Below are positions 17,310-26,470 of a stretch of 64,000 nt of DNA, in pieces. Below the pieces are notes generated by a model. It ran no database searches and had not been told where the DNA came from. It was given only the letters and a program-made list of their open reading frames with translations. The position numbers and the translations under genes were made by a program. The DNA comes from Cupriavidus gilardii (GTDB taxonomy: Bacteria; Pseudomonadota; Gammaproteobacteria; Burkholderiales; Burkholderiaceae). Numbering within the stretch: the stretch's first letter is position 1; each line of letters opens with the position of its first letter. Location: positions 62,001 to 126,000 of the forward strand of contig NZ_VZOV01000014.1 in the NCBI RefSeq assembly GCF_008801915.1, given 5' to 3'.

Positions 17310-17987
17310 TCACGCCTCGGCCGATGAGGCCGGACGTTCGAGATAGCTGGCGACCTGGCGCCTGAGTACGGGCAGCTTGCCGGAGAAGAAGTGGTCCGCG
17401 CCAGGCACCACGACGACCGGCAACTGCTGCGGGCGGGCCCAATCGAAGATGGCCGACAGCGCGACGCGCTCGTCGTTCTCCCCATGCATCACCAGCGCAT
17501 TGGCCTGCACCGCCGGCGTATCGTAGCTGCGGTGATTCGCAACGGGGCCGGAGGGCATGCCGGTCAATATCAGATGATCGATCGTGATGCCGCGCTCGGC
17601 GAGTTGCACCGATGCCAGCGCGGCAACGAAGGCCCCGAACGAGAATCCAGCCAGCGCCAGAGGCAGATCCGGATATTGCTCGCGCAAGTGGTCGACCACC
17701 GCCAGCATGTCGTTGGTCTCTCCAACACCGGCATCGTGCTCGCCCTGCGTCCCGCCAACGCCGCGAAAATTGGGCCTCACCGCCAGAAAGCCGTGCGCCG
17801 TCAGCTCGCGGGCCAACTGGTGCGGCACCTTGTGGTCGGCCGTACCGCCCTGCATCGGATGAGGATGACCAACGACGGCGATGCCCTGCACCGCTTCCTT
17901 CGGCGCGTCGATCAGCAACTCGATATCGCCTGCCTCGCCGCGAATCAGCGTGCGGGTCGTCGTTCCGGGAGTGATTGTCATTGCCAT
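17310..17987 (-). CDS. Alpha/beta hydrolase (YjbS/dienelactone-hydrolase-like small hydrolase)
   Basis: The 225-residue protein has VVGHPHPMQGGT (oxyanion region with the HPHP motif), NFRGVGGTQG, the nucleophile elbow AGFSFGAF, and VPGADHFF for the histidine. This matches a family of small cytoplasmic hydrolases of unknown substrate. The start at 17987 gives the normal family length; longer in-frame starts to 18140 lack support. It is convergent with LysR and divergent from the GntR gene. Confidence 0.85.
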   Translation of the reverse strand: MAMTITPGTTTRTLIRGEAGDIELLIDAPKEAVQGIAVVGHPHPMQGGTADHKVPHQLARELTAHGFLAVRPNFRGVGGTQGEHDAGVGETNDMLAVVDHLREQYPDLPLALAGFSFGAFVAALASVQLAERGITIDHLILTGMPSGPVANHRSYDTPAVQANALVMHGENDERVALSAIFDWARPQQLPVVVVPGADHFFSGKLPVLRRQVASYLERPASSAEA

Positions 17988-18230
17988 GGTGTGTCTGCGA
18001 TCGTTTGGAAGCGGAAAGAGTCCGCTTTGCAATGACCGAATGGTAAGGCAACCAGGAAATGCGGAGATTTCCGCGCCGCTATGGCGAGATTCGATGACCC
18101 CGCAGGACGACCGCCTGCTCGAAGGTGGAAGAGTCTTCATCGACCTTGGCCTGCACCACGCCGAACAGTGTGAACCATCGGCCCGAGGACGACTCCGTGT
18201 AAACCCTGATAAATCCGACCCTTGTTCTCA

Positions 18231-18253
18231 GTGAAATATCACACTAGTATCAC
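18231..18253. promoter_or_regulatory. Candidate operator before the GntR-DUF2848 operon
   Basis: The A/T-rich stretch GTGAAATATCAC continues into a second TATCAC, giving two TATCAC copies 11 bp apart (18237 and 18248) around ACTAG. Outer GTGA/TCAC ends form an imperfect dyad. It lies 31 bp before the GntR start in the 296-bp divergent region 17988-18283, the place expected for autoregulation. No other motif was seen in that region. Confidence 0.3.
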
Positions 18254-18283
18254 TCCAACTTCAGACGAGAACGAGAGCGGACC

Positions 18284-18979
18284 GTGGCGACATCCATCCG
18301 ACTGGTAGGAACCGACGACGAAAACGGCAAGCAGACCGCTTCCCAGACGGGGGCGGCCATGCGTGAAATGGCCTATACGGAAATCAAGCGGCGCATCATT
18401 TCGTGCGAATTCCGGCCCGGCGAGCCTTTGAACGAAGCGCAGGTCGCGACCATGCTCGGCCTGGGGCGCACCCCGGTCCATCAGGCGCTGCATCGGCTGG
18501 AAGTCGAAGGGCTGGTGTCGATCATGCCGCGCAAGGGCGTGCTGGTGACGCCGCTGTCGCTGAACGAAGTGCTGGACATGATCGAGGTGCGCGCCACCAA
18601 CGAGGTGCTGTGCGCCACGCTGGCCTGCGAGCGGGGGCACGACAGCGATTTCAAGGCGATGCGCGATATCGTCGACCGCTCGCCGCCGCTGATCGCCGGA
18701 CGCGACATCCCCGCGCTGGCCTCGTTGGACCTCAAGTTCCACACCGCGATGTCGGCCGCCTCGCGCAACCGGGTACTGGCCGAATTGCTGCGCGGACTGC
18801 ATGAAAAGCAGGCGCGCTTCTGGTTCCTGTCGTTGTCCGACCCGCAGCATCTCGAGAACGTCTACCAGGAACACCTGGAGATCGTCGACGCGCTGGAGCG
18901 CCGGGATGTGCCCGCGGTGCGCGAAGCGGTCCGCACGCATATCGACGAATTCCGGAAGAACATCATCCGGACGCTCTAA
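18284..18979 (+). CDS. GntR-family regulator (FadR/FCD subgroup)
   Basis: The 231-residue protein has a GntR winged helix at about residues 28-95 (YTEIKRRIISCEFRPGEPLNEAQVATMLGLGRTPVHQALHRLE, split here by family landmarks PGEPL and GRTPV) and an all-helical FCD ligand domain to the end, with metal-ligand-like D, H and H positions. A GTG at 18284 preceded by GAGAG is used; an ATG at 18359 is possible. It heads a same-strand series with DUF2848, amidase and MFS genes and probably controls them. Confidence 0.88.
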   Translation: MATSIRLVGTDDENGKQTASQTGAAMREMAYTEIKRRIISCEFRPGEPLNEAQVATMLGLGRTPVHQALHRLEVEGLVSIMPRKGVLVTPLSLNEVLDMIEVRATNEVLCATLACERGHDSDFKAMRDIVDRSPPLIAGRDIPALASLDLKFHTAMSAASRNRVLAELLRGLHEKQARFWFLSLSDPQHLENVYQEHLEIVDALERRDVPAVREAVRTHIDEFRKNIIRTL

Positions 18980-19012
18980 GCACCCTCTTTTCCCCAATCA
19001 AGGTAGTACGCA

Positions 19013-19690
19013 ATGCCGACACTGCATTTCCAAGTCGCCGGCGGGGGCGAACTCGCCCTCGACATTCAACGTTTGATCATTGCCGGATGGACGGGCCGCG
19101 ATCTGGCCGCCGTCCAGCACCATATCGAAGAGCTGCAGGCCATCGGCGTCAAGCCGCCCGCCAGCGTGCCGACCTTCTATCCGCTGGCTGCGTCGCTGCT
19201 GACCACGGCGGAGGTCATCGAAGTGCCGCGCGACGACTCGTCCGGCGAAATCGAAGTCGTGCTGCTGCAGTCGAACGACGGACTGTACGTCGGCGTCGGC
19301 TCGGACCACACCGACCGCAAGGTTGAAGCCTACGACGTGACGGTGTCCAAGCAGATGTGCGACAAACCGGTCGGCACGCAGGTCTGGCGTTTCGAGGACG
19401 TGGCCGACCACTGGGACAGTCTCGAGATGCGCTGCTGGCGTGTGCGCGACGGCGAGCGCGCGCTGTACCAGGAGGGCAAGGTCACGCGCCTGCTCGATCC
19501 GCGCGAACTGATCCAGCGGCTGACCGGCGAGTCGTCGTTGCCGCCCGGCACGGCGATGTTCTGCGGCACCCAGGCCGTGATCGGCGAGCTGGGCCACGGC
19601 GAGGCCTTCGAGGTCGAGCTGCATGACCCGGTGCGCAACCGCACGCTGCGCCACGCTTATCGCGTCCAAACGCTGGCGGTGGCGGAATGA
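19013..19690 (+). CDS. DUF2848 family protein
   Basis: The 225-residue product matches the DUF2848 family: GWTGRDLAAVQHHIEELQAIGVKPP, VPTFYP, VGSDHTDR and SKQMCDKP. The fold is expected to relate to fumarylacetoacetate hydrolase-like proteins, and genes of this family commonly neighbour amidases. Its stop codon overlaps the amidase ATG in an ATGA junction, indicating translational coupling. The biochemical role is unknown; a partner role in the amidase pathway is inferred. Confidence 0.8.
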   Translation: MPTLHFQVAGGGELALDIQRLIIAGWTGRDLAAVQHHIEELQAIGVKPPASVPTFYPLAASLLTTAEVIEVPRDDSSGEIEVVLLQSNDGLYVGVGSDHTDRKVEAYDVTVSKQMCDKPVGTQVWRFEDVADHWDSLEMRCWRVRDGERALYQEGKVTRLLDPRELIQRLTGESSLPPGTAMFCGTQAVIGELGHGEAFEVELHDPVRNRTLRHAYRVQTLAVAE

Positions 19691-21009
19691 GCGAGCCGAC
19701 CATTGCCGCGCTGGCCGCCCAATTGGCCGCTGGACAGACCACCAGTGTCGCGTTGACCGAGCAGGCGCTGGCGCGCATCGGCAGCCATCGTAGCGCCGGC
19801 GGCGCGGCGTTTGTCGAGGTGGACGAAGCCGGTGCGCTGGCCGCTGCCCGCGCCGCCGACCAGGCCCGCGCCGCCGGTCTGGTGGCCTCCCCGCTCGCCG
19901 GGCTGCCGGTGTCGATCAAGGACCTGTTCGACGTGCGCGGGCAGGTGACCCGCGCCGGCTCGCGCGTGCTCGACGGCAATGCGCCGGCGGCCGCCGATTC
20001 GCCGGCGGTGGCGCGCCTGCGGGCGGCCGGTGCGGTGCTGATCGGGCGCACGAACATGAGCGAGTTCGCGTTCTCGGGACTTGGCCTGAACCCGCACTAC
20101 GGCACGCCGCGCTCCCCGTTCGATGCCGAGCGGATCGCCGGGGGCTCGACCTCCGGTGGCGCAGTCAGCGTGGCCGAAGGCATGGCGGTGGCCGCGCTCG
20201 GCACCGATACCGGCGGGTCGATCCGCATTCCGTCGGCCTTCTGCGGCCTGACCGGCTTCAAGCCGACCGCGCGCCGCGTGCCCCTCGACGGCGCCGTCCC
20301 GCTGTCGACGTCGCTGGATTCCGCGGGCCCGCTGGGGCGATCGGTTGCCTGTTGCGCCGCGATGGATGCCGTGCTGAGCGGCGAGACGCTGGACGCGCGT
20401 CCGGCGTCGCTGGCCGGGCTGCGCCTCTACGTGACGCGCGATTTCGTCTGCGATGGCGTCGATGCCGACGTCGCGCAGGCATTCGAAGACATGCTGTCGC
20501 GGCTGTCGGCGCAAGGCGCGCGCATCGTGCCGTTCGATTTCCCCGAACTGCGCCGCTTGCCGGAGATCAACGCCGGAGGCGGCCTGACCGCGGCCGAGGC
20601 CTGGGCCCTGCATCGCGACTGGCTGACGCGCGATGGCGAACGCTACGACCAGCGGGTGGCACAGCGCATCCGGCGCGGCGCGCAACAGAGCGCCGCGGAC
20701 TACATCACGCTGCTGGCCGAGCGCCGCGCGATGCAGCAATGCGTCGCCGAGCGGCTGCGCGATGCCGATGCCTGGCTGATGCCAACGGTCGCAGTGGCGG
20801 CGCCGAGGCTCGATGCACTCGAGCGGGACGAGGACTTCTTCGCGACCAATGCGCTGGTGCTGCGCAATCCCAGCGTGATCAATTTCCTGGACGGCTGCGC
20901 GGTGTCATTGCCGGCCGCGCCGGGTATTGGCCTGAGCGTTTGCGGGCTGCATGGCAGCGACGCGCGCGTGCTGCAGGTTGCCGGTTCCATCGAGCCGCTG
21001 CTGCGCTAA
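19687..21009 (+). CDS. Amidase signature family enzyme
   Basis: The 440-residue enzyme contains the Ser-cisSer-Lys triad: K78 in LPVSIKDLFDV, S154 in AGGSTSGGA and the nucleophile S178 in TDTGGSIRIPS. The 24-residue spacing between the two serines is canonical. It hydrolyses a carboxamide, probably a small one, in the cytoplasm; GatA is unlikely because gatB and gatC are absent. It overlaps the DUF2848 gene by four bases and is followed by an MFS transporter, so the operon appears to import and hydrolyse an amide. Confidence 0.9.
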   Translation: MSEPTIAALAAQLAAGQTTSVALTEQALARIGSHRSAGGAAFVEVDEAGALAAARAADQARAAGLVASPLAGLPVSIKDLFDVRGQVTRAGSRVLDGNAPAAADSPAVARLRAAGAVLIGRTNMSEFAFSGLGLNPHYGTPRSPFDAERIAGGSTSGGAVSVAEGMAVAALGTDTGGSIRIPSAFCGLTGFKPTARRVPLDGAVPLSTSLDSAGPLGRSVACCAAMDAVLSGETLDARPASLAGLRLYVTRDFVCDGVDADVAQAFEDMLSRLSAQGARIVPFDFPELRRLPEINAGGGLTAAEAWALHRDWLTRDGERYDQRVAQRIRRGAQQSAADYITLLAERRAMQQCVAERLRDADAWLMPTVAVAAPRLDALERDEDFFATNALVLRNPSVINFLDGCAVSLPAAPGIGLSVCGLHGSDARVLQVAGSIEPLLR

Positions 21010-21148
21010 CGCTACCCGTCATCGGGCCGAGCCGTACGGCACAGAGAAGATCGCGCCGCCACAGCTGGCGTTCCCCCAGCACAGCGACCCTCCGAGGGCT
21101 GCGCCAATGCAGCGCGGCCCCGCCCACCACACCCTAGGAGCAACACCC

Positions 21149-22486
21149 ATGTCTTCCGCGATGAGCGGCGCCGCTGGCGCCCTGGAAAACGCGCCGCCAA
21201 CCGAGGTCGCGCGCCAATGCGAAGTGGCGTATCGCAAGATCGCCATCCGCCTGATTCCCTTCCTGGTCTTCCTGTTCATCCTCGCGTGGATCGACCGCGT
21301 CAACGTCGGCTTCGCCAAGCTGCAGATGCTGCAGGACCTGCAGTTCAGCGAAGCGGTGTACGGCTTCGGCGCCGGCATCTTCTTCCTCGGGTATTTCCTG
21401 TTCGAGGTGCCGAGCAACCTGTTGCTCGAGAAGATCGGCGCGCGCAAGACGCTGGCGCGCATCACGATCCTGTGGGGGCTGGCGTCGATGGCGATGATCT
21501 TCGTCACGACGCCGATGCAGTTCTACGCGCTGCGCTTCCTGCTGGGCGTGTTCGAGGCTGGCTTCTTCCCTGGCGTCGTGCTGTACCTGACGTACTGGTT
21601 CCCCGCCGCACGGCGCGCGCGCATCAATGGCCTGTTCATGACGTCGTTCGCCATCGCGGGCGTGATCGGCGGCCCGCTGGCCGGCTTCATCATGACGACG
21701 ATGGATGGGGTCGATGGACTCGCCAACTGGCAATGGCTGTTCGTGCTCGAAGGCATTCCTTCGGTGCTCGCCGGCATCGCGGTGATGATGTACCTGCCGG
21801 AAAAGCCGGCGAACGCCCGTTGGCTGTCCGACACCGAAAAGCAGCTGGTGACCCGGACGATCGAGGCGGAGAATCGCGATCCCGCCAAGCATTCGACGCT
21901 GCGGGCCGCGTTCGCCAATTCCCGCGTCTGGATCTGCGCCGCGATCTACTTCTGCGTGGTCAGCGGCAACGCCACCATTGCGTTCTGGTCGCCGTCGATC
22001 ATCAAGGAACTGGGCGTACAGGGCAATCTGCAGATCGGTCTGGTATCGGCGATTCCATTTATCGCGGGCACCATCGCCATGGTTCTCAACGGCATTCACT
22101 CGGACCGCAGCGGCGAACGCCGGATGCACTGCGCGATGGCGACGTTGCTCGCGGCGGTCGGCCTGACGTTGACGGGGCTGTGGCTGCACAGCGCGATGCT
22201 GGCCCTGGTCGCCTTGACGCTCGCATCGATTGGCATCCTGGCCGCGTTCCCGGTGTTCTGGTCCCTGCCTTCCGCCTTCCTCGCCGGCACCGCTGCCGCA
22301 GGCGGCATCGCGCTGATCAATTCGATCGGCAACCTGGCGGGCTTCGTGGCGCCGTACATGATCGGGTGGTTCAAGACCAATACCGGCCAGCTGTCGTCGG
22401 GCCTGTACTTCGTCGCGTTCCTCGAGGCGTGTGCGACCGTGCTGGTGCTGGCGGCCATTCGCGGCCGCGCCGCCGTGGCGCGCTGA
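21149..22486 (+). CDS. MFS transporter, anion:cation symporter (ACS/phthalate-tartrate) type
   Basis: The 445-residue protein has about 12 membrane segments. The N-terminal WIDRVNVGFAKLQM, the GYFLFEVPSNLLLEKIGAR loop and the LTYWFPAARRARINGLF loop are signatures of the ACS family, which carries organic anions such as tartrate, phthalate or glucarate with protons. AGGAG lies eight bases before the ATG. It ends the GntR-DUF2848-amidase set and is separated by one base from the convergent AraC gene. Confidence 0.9.
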   Translation: MSSAMSGAAGALENAPPTEVARQCEVAYRKIAIRLIPFLVFLFILAWIDRVNVGFAKLQMLQDLQFSEAVYGFGAGIFFLGYFLFEVPSNLLLEKIGARKTLARITILWGLASMAMIFVTTPMQFYALRFLLGVFEAGFFPGVVLYLTYWFPAARRARINGLFMTSFAIAGVIGGPLAGFIMTTMDGVDGLANWQWLFVLEGIPSVLAGIAVMMYLPEKPANARWLSDTEKQLVTRTIEAENRDPAKHSTLRAAFANSRVWICAAIYFCVVSGNATIAFWSPSIIKELGVQGNLQIGLVSAIPFIAGTIAMVLNGIHSDRSGERRMHCAMATLLAAVGLTLTGLWLHSAMLALVALTLASIGILAAFPVFWSLPSAFLAGTAAAGGIALINSIGNLAGFVAPYMIGWFKTNTGQLSSGLYFVAFLEACATVLVLAAIRGRAAVAR

Positions 22487-22487
22487 A

Positions 22488-23378
22488 TCAGGACTGCGCC
22501 AGCCACTTGCGCGGCGACACGCCCATCCGCTGCCGGAACGCCTTCGAGAAAGACGAGGCGCTGGCAAACCCGAGCTCCGTGGCAATCAGGTTCACCGGTC
22601 GCCCGGAGCGCATCATCGATGCGCCGAGACTGAGCCGCCAGTCGGTCAGATAAGCGGCCGGGGTCGTACCGGTCGCCTCCTTGAACGCCGCGGCAAACGC
22701 GCTGCGAGACATGCCGGCGGTCGAGGCCATCCGCGCCAGCGACCAGTCCTCATACGGCGAACGATGCAGCGCGACGAGCGCCTTCGCCAGGCGCGGATCG
22801 GACAGCCCCATGATCAGCCCGCTGGTCACGCCAACTTCCGCGGGATGATCGATGATCCAGCGCAACAGCTGGATCAGCACAACCTCGAACAAGCGATCGG
22901 CCAGCACGCGCGAGCCGCAGCGGACCTGATCCGCCTCCGCAAACAGCAGGTCCAGTGCAGGCCCGAGCCCTTCCACCGCATCGAGCGGCACCCGCACCAG
23001 CGAGGGCAGCGATTGCACGATCGGATTGCGTTCCCCACCGTCGAAGTCCAGCGTCGCGCAGGTGAAATCCGAGCCGTCCTCGGGAGGATTGATGAACTGG
23101 TGATGCACGGGGCGGGGATAGAGCAGCAGCGTCGGCTCGGCAAGGTGGAAGCGCGGCACGTCGGTTTCGCCGGGGCGGTGACGCACTTCCATCTCGCCTC
23201 GGCGCAGCACATGCAGGAAGGCGCGTCCCGGCAGCGGCTCGAAGGTGGATCGCCCGCACAGCTTGCCGGTATGGAACAGCCTGGTGCGGACACGGAACCG
23301 GTCCAGCAGCGCGGTCAGACGATCCACCGGGTCGGCGGACGGCTGGGCGGCGATTTCGGATGAATGGACAAGTTTCAT
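22488..23378 (-). CDS. AraC-family transcriptional regulator (cupin_6 type)
   Basis: The 296-residue protein has an N-terminal AraC-type cupin domain (about residues 10-185) and a C-terminal double helix-turn-helix with MASTAGMSRSAFAAAFKEATG and VNLIATELGFASASSFSKAFR. An ATG at 23378 or GTG at 23390 could start it. It is divergent from a carboxymuconolactone-decarboxylase-like gene, an arrangement common for AraC regulators of AhpD-like reductants, so that gene is the likely target. Confidence 0.9.
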   Translation of the reverse strand: MKLVHSSEIAAQPSADPVDRLTALLDRFRVRTRLFHTGKLCGRSTFEPLPGRAFLHVLRRGEMEVRHRPGETDVPRFHLAEPTLLLYPRPVHHQFINPPEDGSDFTCATLDFDGGERNPIVQSLPSLVRVPLDAVEGLGPALDLLFAEADQVRCGSRVLADRLFEVVLIQLLRWIIDHPAEVGVTSGLIMGLSDPRLAKALVALHRSPYEDWSLARMASTAGMSRSAFAAAFKEATGTTPAAYLTDWRLSLGASMMRSGRPVNLIATELGFASASSFSKAFRQRMGVSPRKWLAQS

Positions 23379-23472
23379 GGACGTTTCCACACCTTGCGTC
23401 CAGGCATTCTACCTACCATTCCACTCGACCGCTCCGTTCGGACGGCAGCCATCCACTTCAAGGAGTCACCGC

Positions 23473-24018
23473 ATGTCCCGCGTCCCGTTGATCGATCCCA
23501 ATCACACCACCGCGGACCGCCAGGCGCTGCTGGCGCAGATCCATGGCGCGTTCGGTGCCACGCCGAACATGTTCAAGGCCATGGCCAATTCTCCTGCCGC
23601 GCTGCAAAGCATGTGGGGCAGCTTCGGCGCGCTCGGCGGCGGCGTCATCCCTGCCCGGCTCGGCGAGCAGATCGCCGTGGCGATAGCCAACCGCAATGCC
23701 TGCGAATACTGCCTCGCTGCCCACACCGCGCTGGGCCGCAAGGCGGGGGCCAGCGCCGAGGAAATGTCGGCCGCGCAGGGTGGCGAGTCTTCCGATCCCA
23801 AAACCGCGGCAGCCTTGCGCTTCGCGTTGAAGCTCGTCGAGGCGCGCGGGCAGGTCAACGACGCCGATGTGCGGGCCGTTCGAGAGGCCGGCTTCAACGA
23901 CGAGGAAATCGTCGAGATCGTTGCGCACGTGGCGCTGAATCTGTTCACCAATTACGTCAATGTGGCATTTGCCGTGCCGGTGGATTTTCCGGGGGTGAAG
24001 TTGCGGGCCGCGGCGTAA
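23473..24018 (+). CDS. Carboxymuconolactone decarboxylase/AhpD-like protein
   Basis: The 181-residue all-helical protein carries the redox motif CEYCLAAH followed by TALGRKAG, diagnostic of AhpD-like peroxidase-associated proteins rather than true PcaC enzymes. The N-terminal FGATPNMFKAMANSPAAL is typical of the same family. It probably acts in disulfide or peroxide reduction. AAGGAG lies seven bases before the ATG. It is divergent from an AraC regulator that probably controls it. Confidence 0.88.
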   Translation: MSRVPLIDPNHTTADRQALLAQIHGAFGATPNMFKAMANSPAALQSMWGSFGALGGGVIPARLGEQIAVAIANRNACEYCLAAHTALGRKAGASAEEMSAAQGGESSDPKTAAALRFALKLVEARGQVNDADVRAVREAGFNDEEIVEIVAHVALNLFTNYVNVAFAVPVDFPGVKLRAAA

Positions 24019-24088
24019 GCCCGTTTTTGGTCATGGCGGGAGGACGGGCGGAGCCTCCATCCGCCGGTCCTGCCGACCGAAATGCGGG

Positions 24089-24127
24089 CCAGTACCGCGA
24101 CCCAATACCGGGACCCAATACCGCGAC
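24089..24127 (+). repeat. Three tandem 13-bp repeats
   Basis: Three consecutive units (CCAGTACCGCGAC, CCAATACCGGGAC, CCAATACCGCGAC) lie in the gap before the glutamine amidotransferase gene, ending 35 bp before its ATG. They could be an operator array or simple slippage product; their spacing of 13 bp does not keep one helical face. Confidence 0.75.
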
Positions 24128-24161
24128 CGATTGTTTGATCGATGGAATGGAGCAGAACCGC

Positions 24162-24866
24162 ATGAATCGCACCGCATTGGCGATCCGCCATGTCGCCTTC
24201 GAAGATCTGGGCATCATTGAACCGCTATTGATCGAACGCGGCTATACGGTCCGCTATCTGGAGGCCGGCGTCGACGCAATCGACCGTGCGACGGTGACGG
24301 CGGCGGATCTGTTGGTGGTGCTGGGCGGCCCGATCGGTGTGTACCAGACGGATCGCTATCCCTTTCTTGCGGAGGAAAAGGACGCCATCGCGGCGCGGCT
24401 CAAGCAGGACAAGCCGACCCTCGGCATCTGTCTCGGCGCACAACTGATGGCCGAAGCGCTGGGCGCGACGGTGGCGCCGACGGGCAAGGTGGAAATCGGC
24501 TACGGCGAATTGACGCTGACCGAGGACGGCCGAGCCTCGCCGCTGCGGCATATTGATGCCATTCCGGTACTGCATTGGCACGGCGACCAATTCGCCATTC
24601 CGGAAGGCGCATCGCGCCTGGCCGAAACACAGGGATTTCCCAATCAGGCGTTCTCGCGCGGGCCGCGCATTCTCGGCCTGCAATTTCATCTCGAGGCCGA
24701 CCACCGGCACATCGAGCGTTGGTTGATCGGCCATGCGCATGAGCTGGCGGCACATCGGCTGGATATCGCGGCGATCCGCGCGGATGCCGCTCGGCATGGC
24801 GCGATGCTGGAGCTCGCCGCGCGTGCCGTCATCGGCGAATGGCTGGACCAACTGTCGTGCGGTTGA
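24162..24866 (+). CDS. Class I glutamine amidotransferase (GMP-synthase-like GATase domain)
   Basis: The 234-residue stand-alone GATase has the nucleophile C90 in GICLGAQLMAEALG and the partner H175 and E177 in LQFHLEAD. It belongs to the group that includes gamma-glutamyl-polyamine or glutamylated-xenobiotic hydrolases and is annotated GMP synthase-like, although it has no synthetase domain. The ATG at 24162 has GGAG nine bases upstream; a second ATG at 24147 is possible. It may hydrolyse a gamma-glutamyl compound; this is inference. Confidence 0.82.
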   Translation: MNRTALAIRHVAFEDLGIIEPLLIERGYTVRYLEAGVDAIDRATVTAADLLVVLGGPIGVYQTDRYPFLAEEKDAIAARLKQDKPTLGICLGAQLMAEALGATVAPTGKVEIGYGELTLTEDGRASPLRHIDAIPVLHWHGDQFAIPEGASRLAETQGFPNQAFSRGPRILGLQFHLEADHRHIERWLIGHAHELAAHRLDIAAIRADAARHGAMLELAARAVIGEWLDQLSCG

Positions 24867-24893
24867 AGATGGATTGGGACAGGCAGCCGCGCC

Positions 24894-25040
24894 CTACCGC
24901 GTGACACTGACGCCGGCGTCGACCGTGCCGTACATCGTGATGCCGGATTGCCGGTCGCCCGGGGCGCCGGTGTTGCTGCATCCCGCCATCATTCCAAGCA
25001 GCAAGACGAGACTCATTGCACTCAGGAAAGCTTTTCGCAT
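24894..25040 (-). CDS. 48-residue lipoprotein with a porin-like strand
   Basis: The product has a short Lys/Arg-bearing N-terminus, a hydrophobic core and the lipobox MAGC (C21), leaving a 28-residue mature chain ending ITMYGTVDAGVSVTR. That end resembles the first beta strand of mature Burkholderiales porins, which typically read SVTLYGVVDAG. The start at 25040 is favoured by an upstream GGAA; 25052 is an alternative. No function is known to me. Confidence 0.55.
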   Translation of the reverse strand: MRKAFLSAMSLVLLLGMMAGCSNTGAPGDRQSGITMYGTVDAGVSVTR

Positions 25041-25147
25041 GATGATTTCCATATCGATCCGAATCCGGCTTGGACGATATCGGGGTGCGGGAGGTTCCAG
25101 GTATGGAGCGACATCGGCTGTCATTGGTTATCTGCACCGATTCGGCT

Positions 25148-26464
25148 TCAATTGCGACTGGGTTCCCCGTCTTCCCGTATTCGCGTAAAGCACTGCGACA
25201 GGTGCGCGGCAAATTGCGTGCGACGAGCCTCCGCGGCGGCACAGGCGTCCGACGTCGGATTGTTCTGGCAACCAGCCTTGATCGACTGGATCTCGGCTCG
25301 CAGCAGTGCGTGATCCTCGTACGTGCATGCCTTACCGCCAGCGACACCTCGCTCGTCCTCGTCGAATCGTTCGAACTTTCCATTGAACCAGGGCCAGAAC
25401 ATCCGATGCCGCGGGATCTGTACCGCGGCGATGCGACCCTGCAGGCCGGGCATCGCATTCAACGCTGCAGCGGACACCAGCCGCGAATCGATGAAGGACA
25501 TGAAATCGAGCGCGCAGGATTGCGACCGTGCGTCGAACGACTCGGGAACGAGCGCCAGAACGACCGAACGCGCGTGTGGTCGTCGGATCCATGTCGGCGT
25601 GGTGATCATGCGGATAACCGAGAACGTCGCGCCGGGCTCTTCGCCGATCTTCAAGCTGACGAGATCGGGAGACCCGTCGTGGACCCTCGTGGAAAAGAAC
25701 GCCTCCGAAGCCTGTGGCGGCATCTCGGCGTGGATGCGCAGATGACACGCGTTTTCGTCCATTGCCCATTCCGGATCGAAGTACGCCAGACCACTGAGCC
25801 GGGCCGTGCGCGGCAGTACGGTCAGTGAGTAAATCTGCCCGCCGATCCGCAGCGTTGCGGCAGACCGCTCTTCGAGGGCATCGAGCGACCGGTGGGCCGC
25901 AACCGCAGTCAGCGCGGCGTGCATCGGAGCCAGGCGATCGTTGGGCAAGATTCCTCCCATGACGATCTCCAACGTCGCGGCATCGAACCGATATCTTGCG
26001 GGCATCACGGCGCGATTCGAATAGCTGCCGGTCCGGCGCTTGCCGGAGCGGTAGACGAACTTTCGCCCACCATCGCGCAGCACCGGCTCCAGCGCCGTCA
26101 TCACCGCCGCACGATCCGCCGGCGTGTCATGCGTCAGCCGCACGGAGACGCGGGTAGCGGAGTAGCCGACCAGTGCCGTCAGGTTGCGCTGCAGCTGCGA
26201 TTCCTTCGGGAATAGCACAATCACCGCCACCACCAAGGCGACGATCACCGCGATCGTCACCCATCGCCAGACGGCAGTGAATCGGTTGCCTTGCAGTTGT
26301 TCCGCAGCCAGCGCATGGCGGTATTGACCGGATCTTGCGCGCGGGGCTCGTGCACGTCGCCAGCATGCAACCATCAACCTGCCGATCTGATGGACAACTC
26401 CGCCGCCCAGGGGTGGCAAGATGAGAATGGCAAGGATGAAGAAAATCGCGTGCAGCAACGACAT
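25148..26464 (-). CDS. Unknown membrane protein with large extracytoplasmic domain
   Basis: I do not recognise this 438-residue protein. It has two N-terminal membrane segments (about residues 3-22 and 66-86) and then a domain of about 350 residues, probably periplasmic, with a Cys-containing C-terminus (KAGCQNNPTSDACAAAE) that could form disulfides. It lies six bases downstream of the next gene in the same direction, so the two are co-transcribed. The DNA is visibly richer in A/T than neighbouring genes, suggesting acquired DNA. Confidence 0.7.
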   Translation of the reverse strand: MSLLHAIFFILAILILPPLGGGVVHQIGRLMVACWRRARAPRARSGQYRHALAAEQLQGNRFTAVWRWVTIAVIVALVVAVIVLFPKESQLQRNLTALVGYSATRVSVRLTHDTPADRAAVMTALEPVLRDGGRKFVYRSGKRRTGSYSNRAVMPARYRFDAATLEIVMGGILPNDRLAPMHAALTAVAAHRSLDALEERSAATLRIGGQIYSLTVLPRTARLSGLAYFDPEWAMDENACHLRIHAEMPPQASEAFFSTRVHDGSPDLVSLKIGEEPGATFSVIRMITTPTWIRRPHARSVVLALVPESFDARSQSCALDFMSFIDSRLVSAAALNAMPGLQGRIAAVQIPRHRMFWPWFNGKFERFDEDERGVAGGKACTYEDHALLRAEIQSIKAGCQNNPTSDACAAAEARRTQFAAHLSQCFTRIREDGEPSRN

Positions 26465-26470
26465 GGCGGA

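Noticed and set aside
24162-24866. Stand-alone GMP synthase
   Set aside because: Only the glutaminase domain is present; no ATP pyrophosphatase or dimerisation domain follows.
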